From Hymenolepis diminuta (Eukaryota; Platyhelminthes; Cestoda; Cyclophyllidea; Hymenolepididae), in the NCBI GenBank assembly GCA_900708905.1, contig CAADRB010000015.1, forward strand, positions 1,917,093-1,981,092: a DNA stretch of 64,000 bases. The letters run 5' to 3'. The number at the start of each line of letters is the position of its first letter. Within the stretch, counting starts at the first letter, position 1. Position numbers and translations under genes: made by a program. Positions 1 through 12,100 of this stretch are shown here, in pieces. The notes beneath the pieces are model-generated. The model saw only the letters and a program-made list of their open reading frames with translations. It was not told where the DNA came from and ran no database searches.

Positions 1-3000
1 AGGATTGACGCCACTTACTACAGCTCAAGATTAAGAGTACGATTGCCCGGCCTCTCCCATACGAGGGGAGCTATTGACTACACTATGCTTCCGCCTAGAT
101 AACCCAAAAACCAAAGGAGACCAAATGGACAGAATACCCGTCATTTTTTGCATTTTTTAATATTTACAAGATGATTTTATCTTACATTCATTGTCTTCCA
201 TTTCTACATTTCTACTTCTTCATTGACCTTTTATTTACAGCAATTTCTTAACGGTACTTATGTGACATGCGAAGTACCTCCTGTGTTTATGTGTTCATGT
301 GTGTTCATGTTAAAATCTGAAGTCGGCGGTAAATATAAATAATCTCGATTTCAGGTCACCTACATAAGGAACGAGTGACGAAAAAACGGCAGTTTTATAC
401 CACACAAGCACCAGAAAATAAAGCAGGGAATGGAAGAGGGGGAAAATTTTAAAGAAGGAATGTAATGAGAGGTTCAAGTCCGATTTGTTGTTAAGTGTGA
501 TTTGTGTATTATTTTCATCTCTGTAAAGAATGTATTGGCGAGTTTTGGAGTTTATCTGATGAAATATTCTTGGGTCCATAGATAATTCATTCCCAGATCC
601 CGAATGAAGAGAATGGAAATGTAGAATAAAGTTAGTAAAACGAAGGAATGATCATGGCCTGTTTATCGACTGGCGGGGAGAGTTTTTGAGTGATTGCAGT
701 CCAAAAAACAAGATCTTTAAACTTCTTATTTACTCTCGATCCGTGTCAGACTCCTTATACTAATTAATAATGGTTAACGTTTATAGTATAGACATTCAAG
801 TTATGCTCTAGATCAATAATATTAAAGAAGCAGCTTATAGAACGTGAAAATACTTAAATTACACAATTTAATTTTGAATAAAGCAGTATCAGACGTAATT
901 AGAGTTTCAACTTTTCAAAAACATAACCCTTTGTTCTTCTGATAATGGCAATAGAGCAACTAAGTAAGACAATATTTCCCATTAGTTAATGTTCATTCTG
1001 ATTAATGCATAGAGGAATATAAATGTGCTTTAGCAGGTATTCAAAGTTGCCTACAAAACTTACCTCATACAATCTGATTTGTGAATTATAATTAGCCAGT
1101 TCATACAATAGCTGGGTGTTAATGGCTTTTGAACTATAGCTATCAGATAAGCCATGCAATTATGTAGCCTCAAAAGTGTTTCAGCAAAATTAGAACTCAT
1201 TGTTGAAAAGGATTATGAATTTTTATTAACTAATAGCTCATATGTGTTAGATAGATCTATTAAAAAATTTAGAAAAGTTTCATTTGATATGTAAGACCAT
1301 GTGGTAGTTGGTAATTTTGCCCATCTGGTCTTAGTGGCATGAACTCATCCAGGAACTCAGGAGTAAAATTACAAACTTAAAAGTGTTACGCTGAGTACTA
1401 TACAACCAGTATGACCGTTGATACCTTTATCATCAAACTGACTACGCAATCTTTTCATTCATTTTTTATTTTTTATATTCTGTGAGTTACAGTTGGAAAG
1501 AAGAAAGCAATATTCCTTCAAAGATTATTACTTCAAAGTTCCTTATCTTTCACCTCCGAATTCGCGTTTCTTTAATTTCACCTCATTCAAATAGATCTTA
1601 TAGTACGGTTGTAAAACGTGCGCAAATTAAAGGACTTAATAGTACAAATTTGTAACTTGTTCTGACATTTGGGCTTGGTCGCTTTATATTTGTAAATAGT
1701 GCAATTACTTAGAAAATCTAAGCGTCGATTATCTACTAGAAGAGCAGATCATACCTGTTACCCAAAATGAAAAGATTGGTTTTTAAATGAATAAAAATGT
1801 TGCTTAAAAGAAATTTTTTAAATCTGCAATGTATAAGAGTACGACTAACTGTGGGGATAAATATAGATGATGCTCAGTCAGGGCAGAATGCAATTATGAG
1901 AATAAAAGTTAATGATCTATCCTCTTCTAACTGATAACTATTACATTAATTTCCTAAGAACGCAAGACCTAAAAGGCACATAAGCTATATATCATAAGAT
2001 AATTGTTTACTGATGGTTTAAATTGTTATTATCAAGCTGAATTTTATCAAAAAGAGGGGTTGAAAAGGACGAAATACGTCTATTTAACTTTCAAACCTAC
2101 TGTCCTGGTTAGAAATATAGCCTTTTCTATCATTTAAGGCATATCAGATGCTGGTTTTCTAAAAGGCATAAGAGAGAACAATTAGTCTAACATGAAAATT
2201 AAAAGGCTCATTGATCTTTCACTAGCTTTGTTGAAATGAACTACAAATGCATAAAATTACAGTAAAGCTTCTTTAAGAGCTTATTCAAATTCTCATGATC
2301 TTCCAAAAGGGCACCAGGATACCGCAACTTTTTCCAAAACGGGAAGATTTGTCTTCAATTAGGATAAATATTTATTCGACAAACGTGGAAGAATGAAATT
2401 GAGAGGAAAAGGAAGTAGGAGGTGGTACTGGAAGTTGAGACAATGGAAAGAGTATCAGTATTGAAGGAGTATAATCCGAATTGTGCTAGACAGTGCAAAT
2501 TTAGATGCGACGTAGAAATTGTACGATTTTGCGCCATTTGCTTGTCGATTGGCAATCAATTAGAACACATTACGCGTTTTAGAAGAGCATGAGAATCACA
2601 TTGATTCTCAAGGACCCCCCATTTATTCAGTTTGTTATTGTTAAGATATAATAAATTTCGTAAACATAACATCGGTTGGCAAAGCTAGTATCACGACTAT
2701 CCAGCACTTTTGGATAACTAAATGTAACGGCAATGCATGCTAAATTCTATACGGCAAATGTTCTATAACAAAGATTATGATCATTTAAATGAACAAGGAT
2801 TTCATGTGAACTTTAACGGAATGCCGGTTCAGTACCGTAATTTTTTACTAAATGCAGCAAAACATTTTTAGCATTTTTTTCCAAGTAGTAAGACGTAAAC
2901 TATAATAATTTTTAGACCAAGCACTACATTACCTTACAGAGTGACAAGATAAAACACGCGCTGGAAAGAAGTTACGATAGGCCCAGAAAAAAGTAGTCTT

Positions 3001-6000
3001 ATCAAGAGCAGTGTCCTGTACTAATTACTTCTGATTAGATATATGAGCTAGACATACTTGACGACAAGAGAAGGTAATCATGCTGAAGGCACTGCATCTC
3101 AAAGAAAGTTTATTATGTGGTGCGACACGAGGGCCTGTATGCTGCAATACTCATAAAAGGGGACCCGATATTCCTAATATAGACATCTGGCTCGAAATTC
3201 AATAAGCTGATTTAATCCCATTAGCCTTACTGTCAACTCATTTTCTTAACGCCGGTAGCAGGTTTCCGACAAACACGACTAAGAGCAGCAGTTTTTGCTT
3301 CATCTCAAGACGAACGATTAGCATTCTGTGGATAGTTTCTGAGTCGCCCGTTATTCTTATCTGCATGCGACTGCATGCTTCTCTTGATATCTTGACACTT
3401 AGTCTGTCCAAAATCACAGTCTATTCGGCGGTGTGTTGGGTCTAAGCCGTCAGTCAAACAGAATAGACTTTTATTCCTATAAATAGGCATTGCTAAAATA
3501 GTATGATTTTTTGATGGCAAAGCATCTCATCAGCATTCTTTCAACAAAATTTGAATGACACTGAGTCAGCTATAACTGTAGTTTTACATTAGTAACAAGC
3601 AAAATTTACTCAAGTTCTACTTAAAAATATATTATTTTAGAAATCTATTATGGATTTGGGAAGTCTTTTGATCAAAAAGATATTTCAATTAAAAGATGAA
3701 TAGTGTAATTTTTAAATTAAAATCACTTCTGCAAAGTTAATTTAACGGTGTGAAGGTATTATAGTTAGATTCTTGCACTGATTGGAAACCGACGTGTCTA
3801 GATTCAAGTCTGCAAGTAATTTAGCTAAAAGATTTTGAAAATTTCCCTGGAATAAGGTCTAAATGATGGATAAGATCTAAAGAGATTTAGGGTGGAAAAA
3901 GGGCAGAGAGAGAAAAATTCGCGAGATTAAATACCAGTTGAAATTCCTGCTGCTACTGTGCCATCCGATCAATGTAATGTTTCATTAAGCCTAATCAGTT
4001 ATGGGATTTGGCATTGACTAACTTACCTAAGACACAGTTTTACATAATAGAAGGGGGATAGGATGTTGACACAGTTTTCAAACTAACGGCAAACTTTGAA
4101 AATACTTCCTTGGGCTTTCGAACAATTATTGTGTCATAAGTTTGGCATTATAAAAAGTAAAAAATCAAATTCTTTAAATGCTATCTATTGACCACAAATA
4201 TATCATCTAGACCATTGGAAGAAAAAAAGATATCTAGTTGCAATGAACTAATTCCCCTAAGGCACTTTCTGTCATGTATTTTAAATGTTGATCCTGGGTA
4301 TCTCAGTATTCTTTTTATTTCAAATAGTAACAACTAGATTGATCTCCTGGCAAAACATCGTCTAAATTTCCTGGTTAGAAGTTGAATGGATAATAATAAT
4401 TTAATAATGTTCCCGACTTTCAATAAAAGAGGCAGCCAAATGTAGTTGTTTTTCATTCTTATCAGTAAAAATTAATAGTGACATCTTTATATTCTCACCT
4501 GACTCCCTAAGGACTAAAGGGCTTTTGGATAGATAACAACTTTATTCACCGGTCCAGTATAGAATTACTAGTAAGCGACCGGGAGTAGTCTGTCCAAAGT
4601 TTATTTATCGATGGTGAGTACATTAGGCGGTTGTGAATATTAAAAGCAAAAGTTAGCCTCATTACTTTTTTTGTATATCCTATTCAAAAAACATCACCTG
4701 TGGAGTGAAGCAATCAAGAATCGACATGAAATCTGCAATCTCGATCTATCTATTTTTATCTGGTTATTATCCACTTACTGTATGATATTTTTTGACTTGC
4801 ATCAAATTTTTGCAATACTAGTTATTTCTTAAAAGTTATTTAATAATTTAAACTTGGATATTTTATTCCTGTTAAATATTTGCTTGCATAACTATTTAGA
4901 AATATAAAACTGATGCCAAAGGAAGTACTTTTGAATAAAATGAGCAATTATCATAAAGAGACGGTAATAATTTACAATTTCTCCTTTTTGATTGACAGTT
5001 TTATTATTATAATCGCAGGATATGATGAGTTAACATTAGGTAAAAAATATTTAGAATTGACTGTAGTGGAAAATTGCAACAAAATGTCAAAATTTGAGTT
5101 TTTCTTCTATTTACATGGTTGATTAGGTAATTCTTTGCTTCCTGCACGACTATATTTTAGTCAGTTTATTAGTACTCACTTATCTCATTCTTTTGTGCAT
5201 CTTAAAATTAGAAAATGATTAAAAGATCTACCACAACTTCTCGATGTTTTATGCTACTCACTTTACCAAAAACCTCCAATGTTCTGGTGATATGAATTTC
5301 AAGAAATGAATAAGTGAAAGAATGATGAAAAGATAGACCTTAAATCTCTTGAAGTATATTTCTGGCTTTCAATCGTCACGCTGAGCGAGTTTTAATATTT
5401 TTAGCTGATAAGATTTAAAGGGAAAGACTGAATTCTTATTTCTTTTATGAAGGCTTCTCTTATTCACCTTACTGCATTTTTGATTTATTTGATTTTTTCT
5501 GAATGCACAAAATTATTCCTATAATAATGCTAGGAAAGACCGTCAATTATACTGTCATTGAATGTCAAATAGATAGTAGTAGATATATCATATAAAGTGA
5601 AATATCAATAAATATTTCTTTAATGGAAGAACAGTGACCTTAATCGATTGATTCTAGTGCGAGTGTTCCATTTTCTAAATCTCTTGCACCTATCGGTCAT
5701 CCGCAGCTGTCGAAATTTAGTCACAGCACTCTAAAGACGCAAAATTGACAAACAATGCCGGAGAGCAAATTACGATACCAGCATTTAAGCTAAATTACAG
5801 AAGAAATACCAGTTATCCTAAATGCGTTTCAAGGAAATCAAGATATTCATATTATTAACACATAGTTACGACCGTTCCGTTTAACAAGGGAAACTAATTT
5901 TGCTGATTAAAATGACAACTTAGAAGGTACAACTAACTTCCCTTATTAATTATATCCTAAGGATATAGAAATTTATTGATCGGATGCGTAAAGAAATGAA

Positions 6001-7914
6001 TCAACGCAAGAACGCATCGCTTTGTCTGGGGATGAACGACAGACATCCGAGTGCAGTCGTCAAGCCGTAAGGCAGTTTTTTCAATATTCGTTGTTATAGA
6101 TCTGATGATGAGTTGACCTTCAGCTATTAATTTTAGTACTAGATTTAATTTCTATAAATAGAAAACTGTTAGTTTAAAATAAAAACAAGAAAAATAAAAA
6201 CATAACATACTTCCGGAGAAAATGTGCATATTTGAGTACGAAAGGGACGCTTAACAAATCTAAAAATCAGAAGAAAAATCCCAACATCACAGCATTTAAA
6301 CATTAATTTGCATTTTGGAGATTAAATAGACCTAATTTAAGCCGCATAGAATTCTTAAATCGCAAAATGATTCGAATTTTCGAAAGCAGCTTTAATTTTT
6401 CAGATAGTAATATAATATCTACTTATTTCTGTTCAGATTTGTCAAATGTTGAATGGCGAATATATCATATTCAAGCGACCTTTAGCTTCGTGTTCATTAA
6501 ATTTTCACTAATTAAAATATAATTTTCCAATTTAAAAATCATACAAATTTTTAAGATAATCCTTTGATTATTAAAATGGATACACAAATAAAGTTCAAAT
6601 GGGATTTTCGTTTCTTTTCAATGATATATGAAGATATATAGAACCACTTTAACATGGATAAAAAGTGATAACTCTAGGGTTTACGTGATTTGTGAACTAC
6701 ATTCAGCATGAATCTACAACCAGTAAATCCTAATAGTTCTGGAATGTGTGAAAATCAGATAAACCAGACACGTGAGCCAAATAGAAAATAGATAAGCCCT
6801 CTCTAAATGTTGAATTTTTTTCTTTTCCAAATGATAAGTATGCAAAGAGAGTTGCACGTAGACAGAGCATTAGAATTATGAGAGAAATAAGAAGGGGCCA
6901 AACACTGACAAATTAGGGAAGGTTAAAAATCAAATTTTGAAGATAAATTATATTTGTAGACACACTTGGTTCAGTCTTGTAATGTGATACATATTAATAA
7001 TAATATTATCCATGGAATCCAACTGCTTTTTCCCTTTTATTTATTTCTTGGTGCTTTTCGAATTAGATTGCCTTTAAAAGTGTGTGCCTTCACCTAGTCT
7101 CATTCACTCCATTTGTACGTATTTGAGTGTCACAAGTGTTTATTAAATATTTTTCTGCTTAAAAGATCCTGACAGATCTTTATTATTAATTAAACCAAGC
7201 ACACATAAGGATCATACATTGAAAAAAACTGTAAAATATAACTCTTTGATCAATTGCATAGTTTTTTGATTGAGAGTAAATTGGAATTCGTTAACAAAAA
7301 GCTTTGCATCTTGTAGTTCTTAGTTAGAAACAATAGGAATTTTACCTTTAACGGAATGGCTTTGTTCAATACTCTTCTGATTTCTAGGACTAATCGAATG
7401 TAATTTTATTCATATCTGCCTTATCCACTTTTCATTCTTAAGGCCGAGCGGCACACATGTTTGTATACCAAAAAGGGTGATTCTCTAGGGAATATTTTTC
7501 CTTTATTTTGCTTTGAAAGTATATAAAACAAGTTTCACCGTTTATTCTGTATGAGCTTTAATAACCTAAAGAGATTTATTTGTAATGGAAAAGATATTGT
7601 TATTTCTAGCATAATCATAGCGACGTAAAACAAAAATGATTTTATTTGGTCCGTACCTAGACCAAAATATTTTACCTGCCGAATCCTACCAACCACCAAA
7701 ATAACCTCATTTATCCAATAAAACAGACATAATTAACTCAAATGACCTTGAGATATCTATTGTATAGTCAAACCTAATCGATAGGCTATTAGGATAAATC
7801 AGCTTTGAGATTATTGATTAAAATTAAATTGATTGTTAGCATTGACTTCATTTGAATAGAATTATCTAGAAGGCTATATAAATGAATTATCTTAAACAGA
7901 GAAAAAATATTAAT
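1..7914. other. Intergenic AT-rich stretch, no gene supported
   Basis: No reading frame here has a recognisable domain, a convincing splice-site pair or codon bias. The longest frames (310-579 and 3305-3520, both minus; 4913-5122, plus) have the composition of random translation of AT-rich DNA. The first 120 bases are GC-richer than the rest and include a small hairpin (CTCCC at 55-59 against GGGAG at 65-70), which may be the edge of a repeat continuing off the window. There is a near-perfect palindrome with 8-base arms at about 5950-5966. Confidence 0.6.
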
Positions 7915-7920
7915 TTTATT
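7915..7920 (-). other. Candidate polyadenylation signal of the C2 gene
   Basis: AATAAA on the minus strand, about 225 bases after the stop codon of the C2-domain gene. Position and motif fit a poly(A) signal. No transcript evidence is available. Confidence 0.45.
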
Positions 7921-8144
7921 TTCCCTATAATACACTTTTTGTCATAAAATCTTAGCTTCAAATAATAGTTCCCCAGAAATTAAGAACGATAGACATTTGA
8001 GATAAAACAGCTTGCGTCTTAAGTCTCAAATTATATGTCAAGATGATAACGCAGCTCAACACGGAGTGATAGGTGCGTGAAAATGGGAGTAGGGCAAGAG
8101 TTGAGGACTCAAAAGAAATCATTGTCATTTGCAGGTTAAACATT

Positions 8145-9113
8145 TCATTTCTTTTCATTCCTCTCAATTTCTACTGGTTCATCTTCAGTGAGATTCAGTG
8201 GCAATGACACGTTTTCCATCACCTCTGGATTGTTTTTCAATAGAGAGGTGTCAAGCACAAGCTCCGCCTTTCCAACAACTGAGTACTCCTTCATTAATTC
8301 TGTAAGATTCACTTCAGCTTTGCCAAAAGTTCCAGTTGTGGTATAAGGAATTGCTCCGACCGTATATCTTCTCCCAAAAGCTATACTGTCGAACCAAGGT
8401 CTTGAAAACAATGTGGCTTCAATTCTTGCTTGTTCCAGTCGTTTTAGGCTCACTGCGTATTCAAACAGATGATCGAATTCTGGATATCCAGCTACTGCAG
8501 GGGTCACTAAAGGTTTACTCAAATAAGCACTTGTTGGTGACCTGGGAATTACTCGAAACCTGAGAGTATAAATCTTTGGAGTGGGGTCTCCTTTCGATAG
8601 ACCGGTTACTTTATCTACAACTATTCTCAGAAGTTCCACAGTATGAATGTAATTAATAGAAAGATGAAGAGTGGGACAATCAGCATAAGAGAGGGAAAAC
8701 TGAATGCAGCTGTTAACCGGTCGATGAGGAAAGCGTTTTTCACTGGATCTTCGGAAATTCTGAAAGGCCTTGGGAGCAGAGTGTCGACGTAGGAAAAGAT
8801 CTGGAATCCTTAGACCTTCCGAATGAATCTCATGTATTGGAGAGAGATTTGTGATAGAACGGCGGCTTGAACTGGGAGGTTGGACGAACTGTTCGTCTAG
8901 AAGAATAGATGGAGCTGCGGTTTGGGAGTCAAAGCTATCATAAGAAAATCGGCGCATTGATCTATTGACTTTATTCTTCGGGGCAAACTTCTGACGTAGT
9001 ACTATGTAAGCCGAAGCTAAGAAACTCAAAACACAAACTGCAACGAAGAAAGATAAACCAACAATTGCCGCTTGTGGGAGATGATAAGTAGTATCAGTTG
9101 GAATTGGCGCCAT
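8145..9113 (-). CDS. Membrane-anchored single C2-domain protein (synaptotagmin-like)
   Basis: Encodes 322 residues in one uninterrupted exon. A short N-terminus is followed by one strong hydrophobic segment (about residues 17-39, IVGLSFFVAVCVLSF and on) and a basic stretch, so the bulk should face the cytosol. Residues 45-130 are a Ser/Arg-rich linker. Residues 135-260 look like one C2 beta-sandwich: the strand IQFSLSYADCPTLHLSI matches the opening of synaptotagmin C2 domains, and a Leu-rich later strand (FEYAVSLKRLEQARIEATLF) matches the middle of the fold. The aspartates that bind calcium in synaptotagmins are not apparent, so calcium-independent lipid or protein binding is inferred. Most synaptotagmins have two C2 domains and this has one. 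The start is the ATG at 9111-9113 because a good acceptor (TTTTATTTTAG) ends two bases before it; the open frame upstream reads into intron. Family placement beyond 'C2-like' is uncertain. Confidence 0.8.
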   Translation of the reverse strand: MAPIPTDTTYHLPQAAIVGLSFFVAVCVLSFLASAYIVLRQKFAPKNKVNRSMRRFSYDSFDSQTAAPSILLDEQFVQPPSSSRRSITNLSPIHEIHSEGLRIPDLFLRRHSAPKAFQNFRRSSEKRFPHRPVNSCIQFSLSYADCPTLHLSINYIHTVELLRIVVDKVTGLSKGDPTPKIYTLRFRVIPRSPTSAYLSKPLVTPAVAGYPEFDHLFEYAVSLKRLEQARIEATLFSRPWFDSIAFGRRYTVGAIPYTTTGTFGKAEVNLTELMKEYSVVGKAELVLDTSLLKNNPEVMENVSLPLNLTEDEPVEIERNEKK

Positions 9114-9115
9114 CG

Positions 9116-9130
9116 CTAAAATAAAAGATA
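9116..9130 (-). other. Splice acceptor of a 5' leader intron (C2 gene)
   Basis: Reading the minus strand, TTTTATTTTAG is followed by CG and then the start ATG. This is a pyrimidine-rich 3' splice site, and it implies a non-coding leader exon farther right whose position I could not determine. It is also the reason for not using the in-frame ATG at 9191. Confidence 0.6.
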
Positions 9131-12100
9131 AAAATCTATTATTAAAATAAAAATAAGTTACATTCTCAAACAAAAAATGTCTAAAGTTCACTAGAACAAA
9201 TGAAATACAATAAACACACAGCCTTAATGGACAGATGAAGGTTAAATAAACACATAGAGTATATATTATGCAAATAAAATTTTAATTATTTTTTTGATAC
9301 GGAATGGAACGTTTGATAACTCAACATTGTCTGTGAAACCTTTCAGCAGAGAGTGATTTTTAAAGAAAAAGGTATTTCAAACCCTCATTAAATAAAATTT
9401 ATTTATTTACTTTTGGAATTATTGAAGATTTTATGATTGAATTAAATCACACGGAGTTTAATCGTTTTAATTGCAAAATTCATTTAAATGTGGAGTTAAG
9501 CGAAGCATAAAAAGAGGCACACCAAATGCAATATTTTATTGAAAGACTACTAAAAATAAGATGCTGCGCTAATTTTAACGTTTGAAAAAATTTACATGAA
9601 AAAATATTAAAAGGGATATAAAAACTATAAATTTGATGGATTTTAAATAAATTGGTTTCAGGATATTTCTTTTTGGTAATTCAAATAGGAAAATAAACAG
9701 TTTACTTAAAGACACATAAACATCCGTTTTAAGTGCAGAAACAGCCATAAATTAAAAGGAGGCATTGAATTTGTAAACATCATTAATTTTTGACATAATC
9801 ATATCTTGAAGGAAAATTCTAGTGAAATTAATTGAACATTATAATAACTTTGACCCTTATGTTTTTGACAACAATAATTTTAACTTTATTATGGTAGCAA
9901 CAAAGAGGTAATTATTTCTCACCTATAGCAAGAAAGGCAATAACAAAGTGCTCATTTATTTCATCTCCTTACTTAAGTCAAGACTCAAAGAGGAATAGGG
10001 AAGGCTAATGATATTTTGCCGAGTTCACAACAGCAACATTATATGGTGGTGCAGATACTTTCCTGCTATACCCAACTCATTCCCTCGTTAACCATTCTGC
10101 TGTTCCACTCATAACTATTTTTGGAAACTGAGGAAGCCTGTGCTAGCCTACGTGTTAACAGTAGCGCGGAGGGGAAGGGAAAAACGATACATATCCCTTC
10201 TCTTCTCTATTCTACGCCCACGCAAAAAGAGATTTGCTCACAGATATTATATTTGTTACAAGTGGAGAGCAAATATTAATCATAATTAATTAGAAATTCA
10301 ATGTATTTAACCGTATGAGGACTTCTAGTATGATGGTGTTCATAGTTTTTTTGGAGCAGAGAACTTATGGGAGTCATTAATATGTAATTTTATGAAATCA
10401 TAACCTTATTCGAAATATGCTACTTTTACCCTTACGTTAACGGAAAAATTCGTTCGTTTTCTTGTTAAAAATGATTCTCTGCAGTTATTGGAGAAAATTA
10501 TTAACTGTTAATTCATATAGCGAAAAACAGAATAAAACTATTATTTTTTCAATTAAGCAATGACGAAGTTGTTGATATAATACAGAAAACTGCATCAAAG
10601 GGATATAAAACGTGTCCGGCTGTCGAGAGAGAATTGTATTTGTTTTCAATGGAAATGGAGAATTTGTCATCACAAATAAAATAATTATAACTTATTTTAA
10701 ACTTAAAACGATTCTAATTTAAAGATGATGAAAAGTATGCAAAGCGTACTACAAAATGTTCCCGAAAATGCCAAATCGTGTTTTCGGATAACAATTATTC
10801 TTGTAGTATAGCATTCAACTATCTTTCACACATCAGATGTTATGCCTGTCTAATCACACTGGCTTGTTCTTACTAACAAGAGGGGAAATGGCATGCCAAC
10901 TTCTCATACAAACAGCTCCAGTACGCCATTCCTCTATTCAAATCAAGTACCGTTAAAACTTTTCCTAATTTTTAGGGAAGTATTCTTAAAATATAATAGA
11001 ATGCATGAAATGTTAACATTTTTCATAACAAATTTTTTATCAAAATGATGAAAACTAAAGAACAATGTTTAAAAATACATAATAATTCCGAGGGACTTAG
11101 TTATTAAGCTGTCTAATAGTTCGTACGATTAAAACAGCGTATAATTGCTCTTAAATACACTGTGAGATATAATATGGCCTTAATTCTTTACAAAAGATGA
11201 TGAAATAGGCTTATATTAGTGAATAGATCACATGATTTTATACGTTCATTTAATCTAAATACTTGGGCCAATTTTCCCTTAACTTCACGTAAGTATTGAG
11301 ACACAAGAAACTGATGATTCCGACCTAATAAAAATAAAGAAAAAATATTTTCCATTTAAGAAACAGAAAGAAAACCTGATGCCTTTTAAACATTACTAAA
11401 TAGTTTACTTAAATGTTTCATTGCAAACAACAAATATTTTATAAATAAAGCTAAACAAAATTTCTTCAGTAAATAACAAAACTTCGCAATATATGGCAAA
11501 GCTTACCTACAGTAGTTTACTAACTTTAATATTAAGTGCATGAAAACACTGCTAAAATAAAATATAGTAATATTTCTAAAGACTGTAAATATATTTCAGT
11601 GAGAGAGTAAAGTGATATTATAAAATTTGATGAAACAAGATGATATTATAATGCGATTCCATAAAAATCAGTTGCGTTTAAAATGGATAAAAATTATTAA
11701 TTCTTGATAATTCAATAAATAAAATTGGGCAAAATATAAAATTGTAGTACTTTACTTAGATGAAGAATTATATAAAAATATCTCTGACAAATAAGTTATT
11801 TAGTGATAGTTATTAGGATAAAGGCAATATTCAATTTGACTAACCTCATGGAATTTTGAATGACAGAATAAATGCACGCTGCTATTCAGCAACTCAGAGA
11901 ATTCCACTATCAGAGAAGCTATTGACCAATCATAGAACTGATGCACTATCCAATTAGCGCAAACATTCGAGCATCTCAAATAAGCTACCGTGCCATTTTT
12001 GGACTTAATGACAAGTAGATTTACGCCAGAATTAATTCTGGTTTACTGAACCTGTGACCAATAAATTCATTTGAGTTTTATTTTCTAAGACCTCCAAGAA

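Noticed and set aside
3305..3520. Minus-strand open frame of 71 codons with relatively balanced composition
   Set aside because: No family resemblance, no splice context and no nearby regulatory signals.
8336..8563. Plus-strand open frame of 75 codons
   Set aside because: It lies antisense within the C2 gene, which has the recognisable domain.
9114..9191. N-terminal extension of the C2 protein from the ATG at 9191
   Set aside because: A strong splice acceptor sits directly before the inner ATG, and the extension is encoded by AT-rich intron-like sequence.
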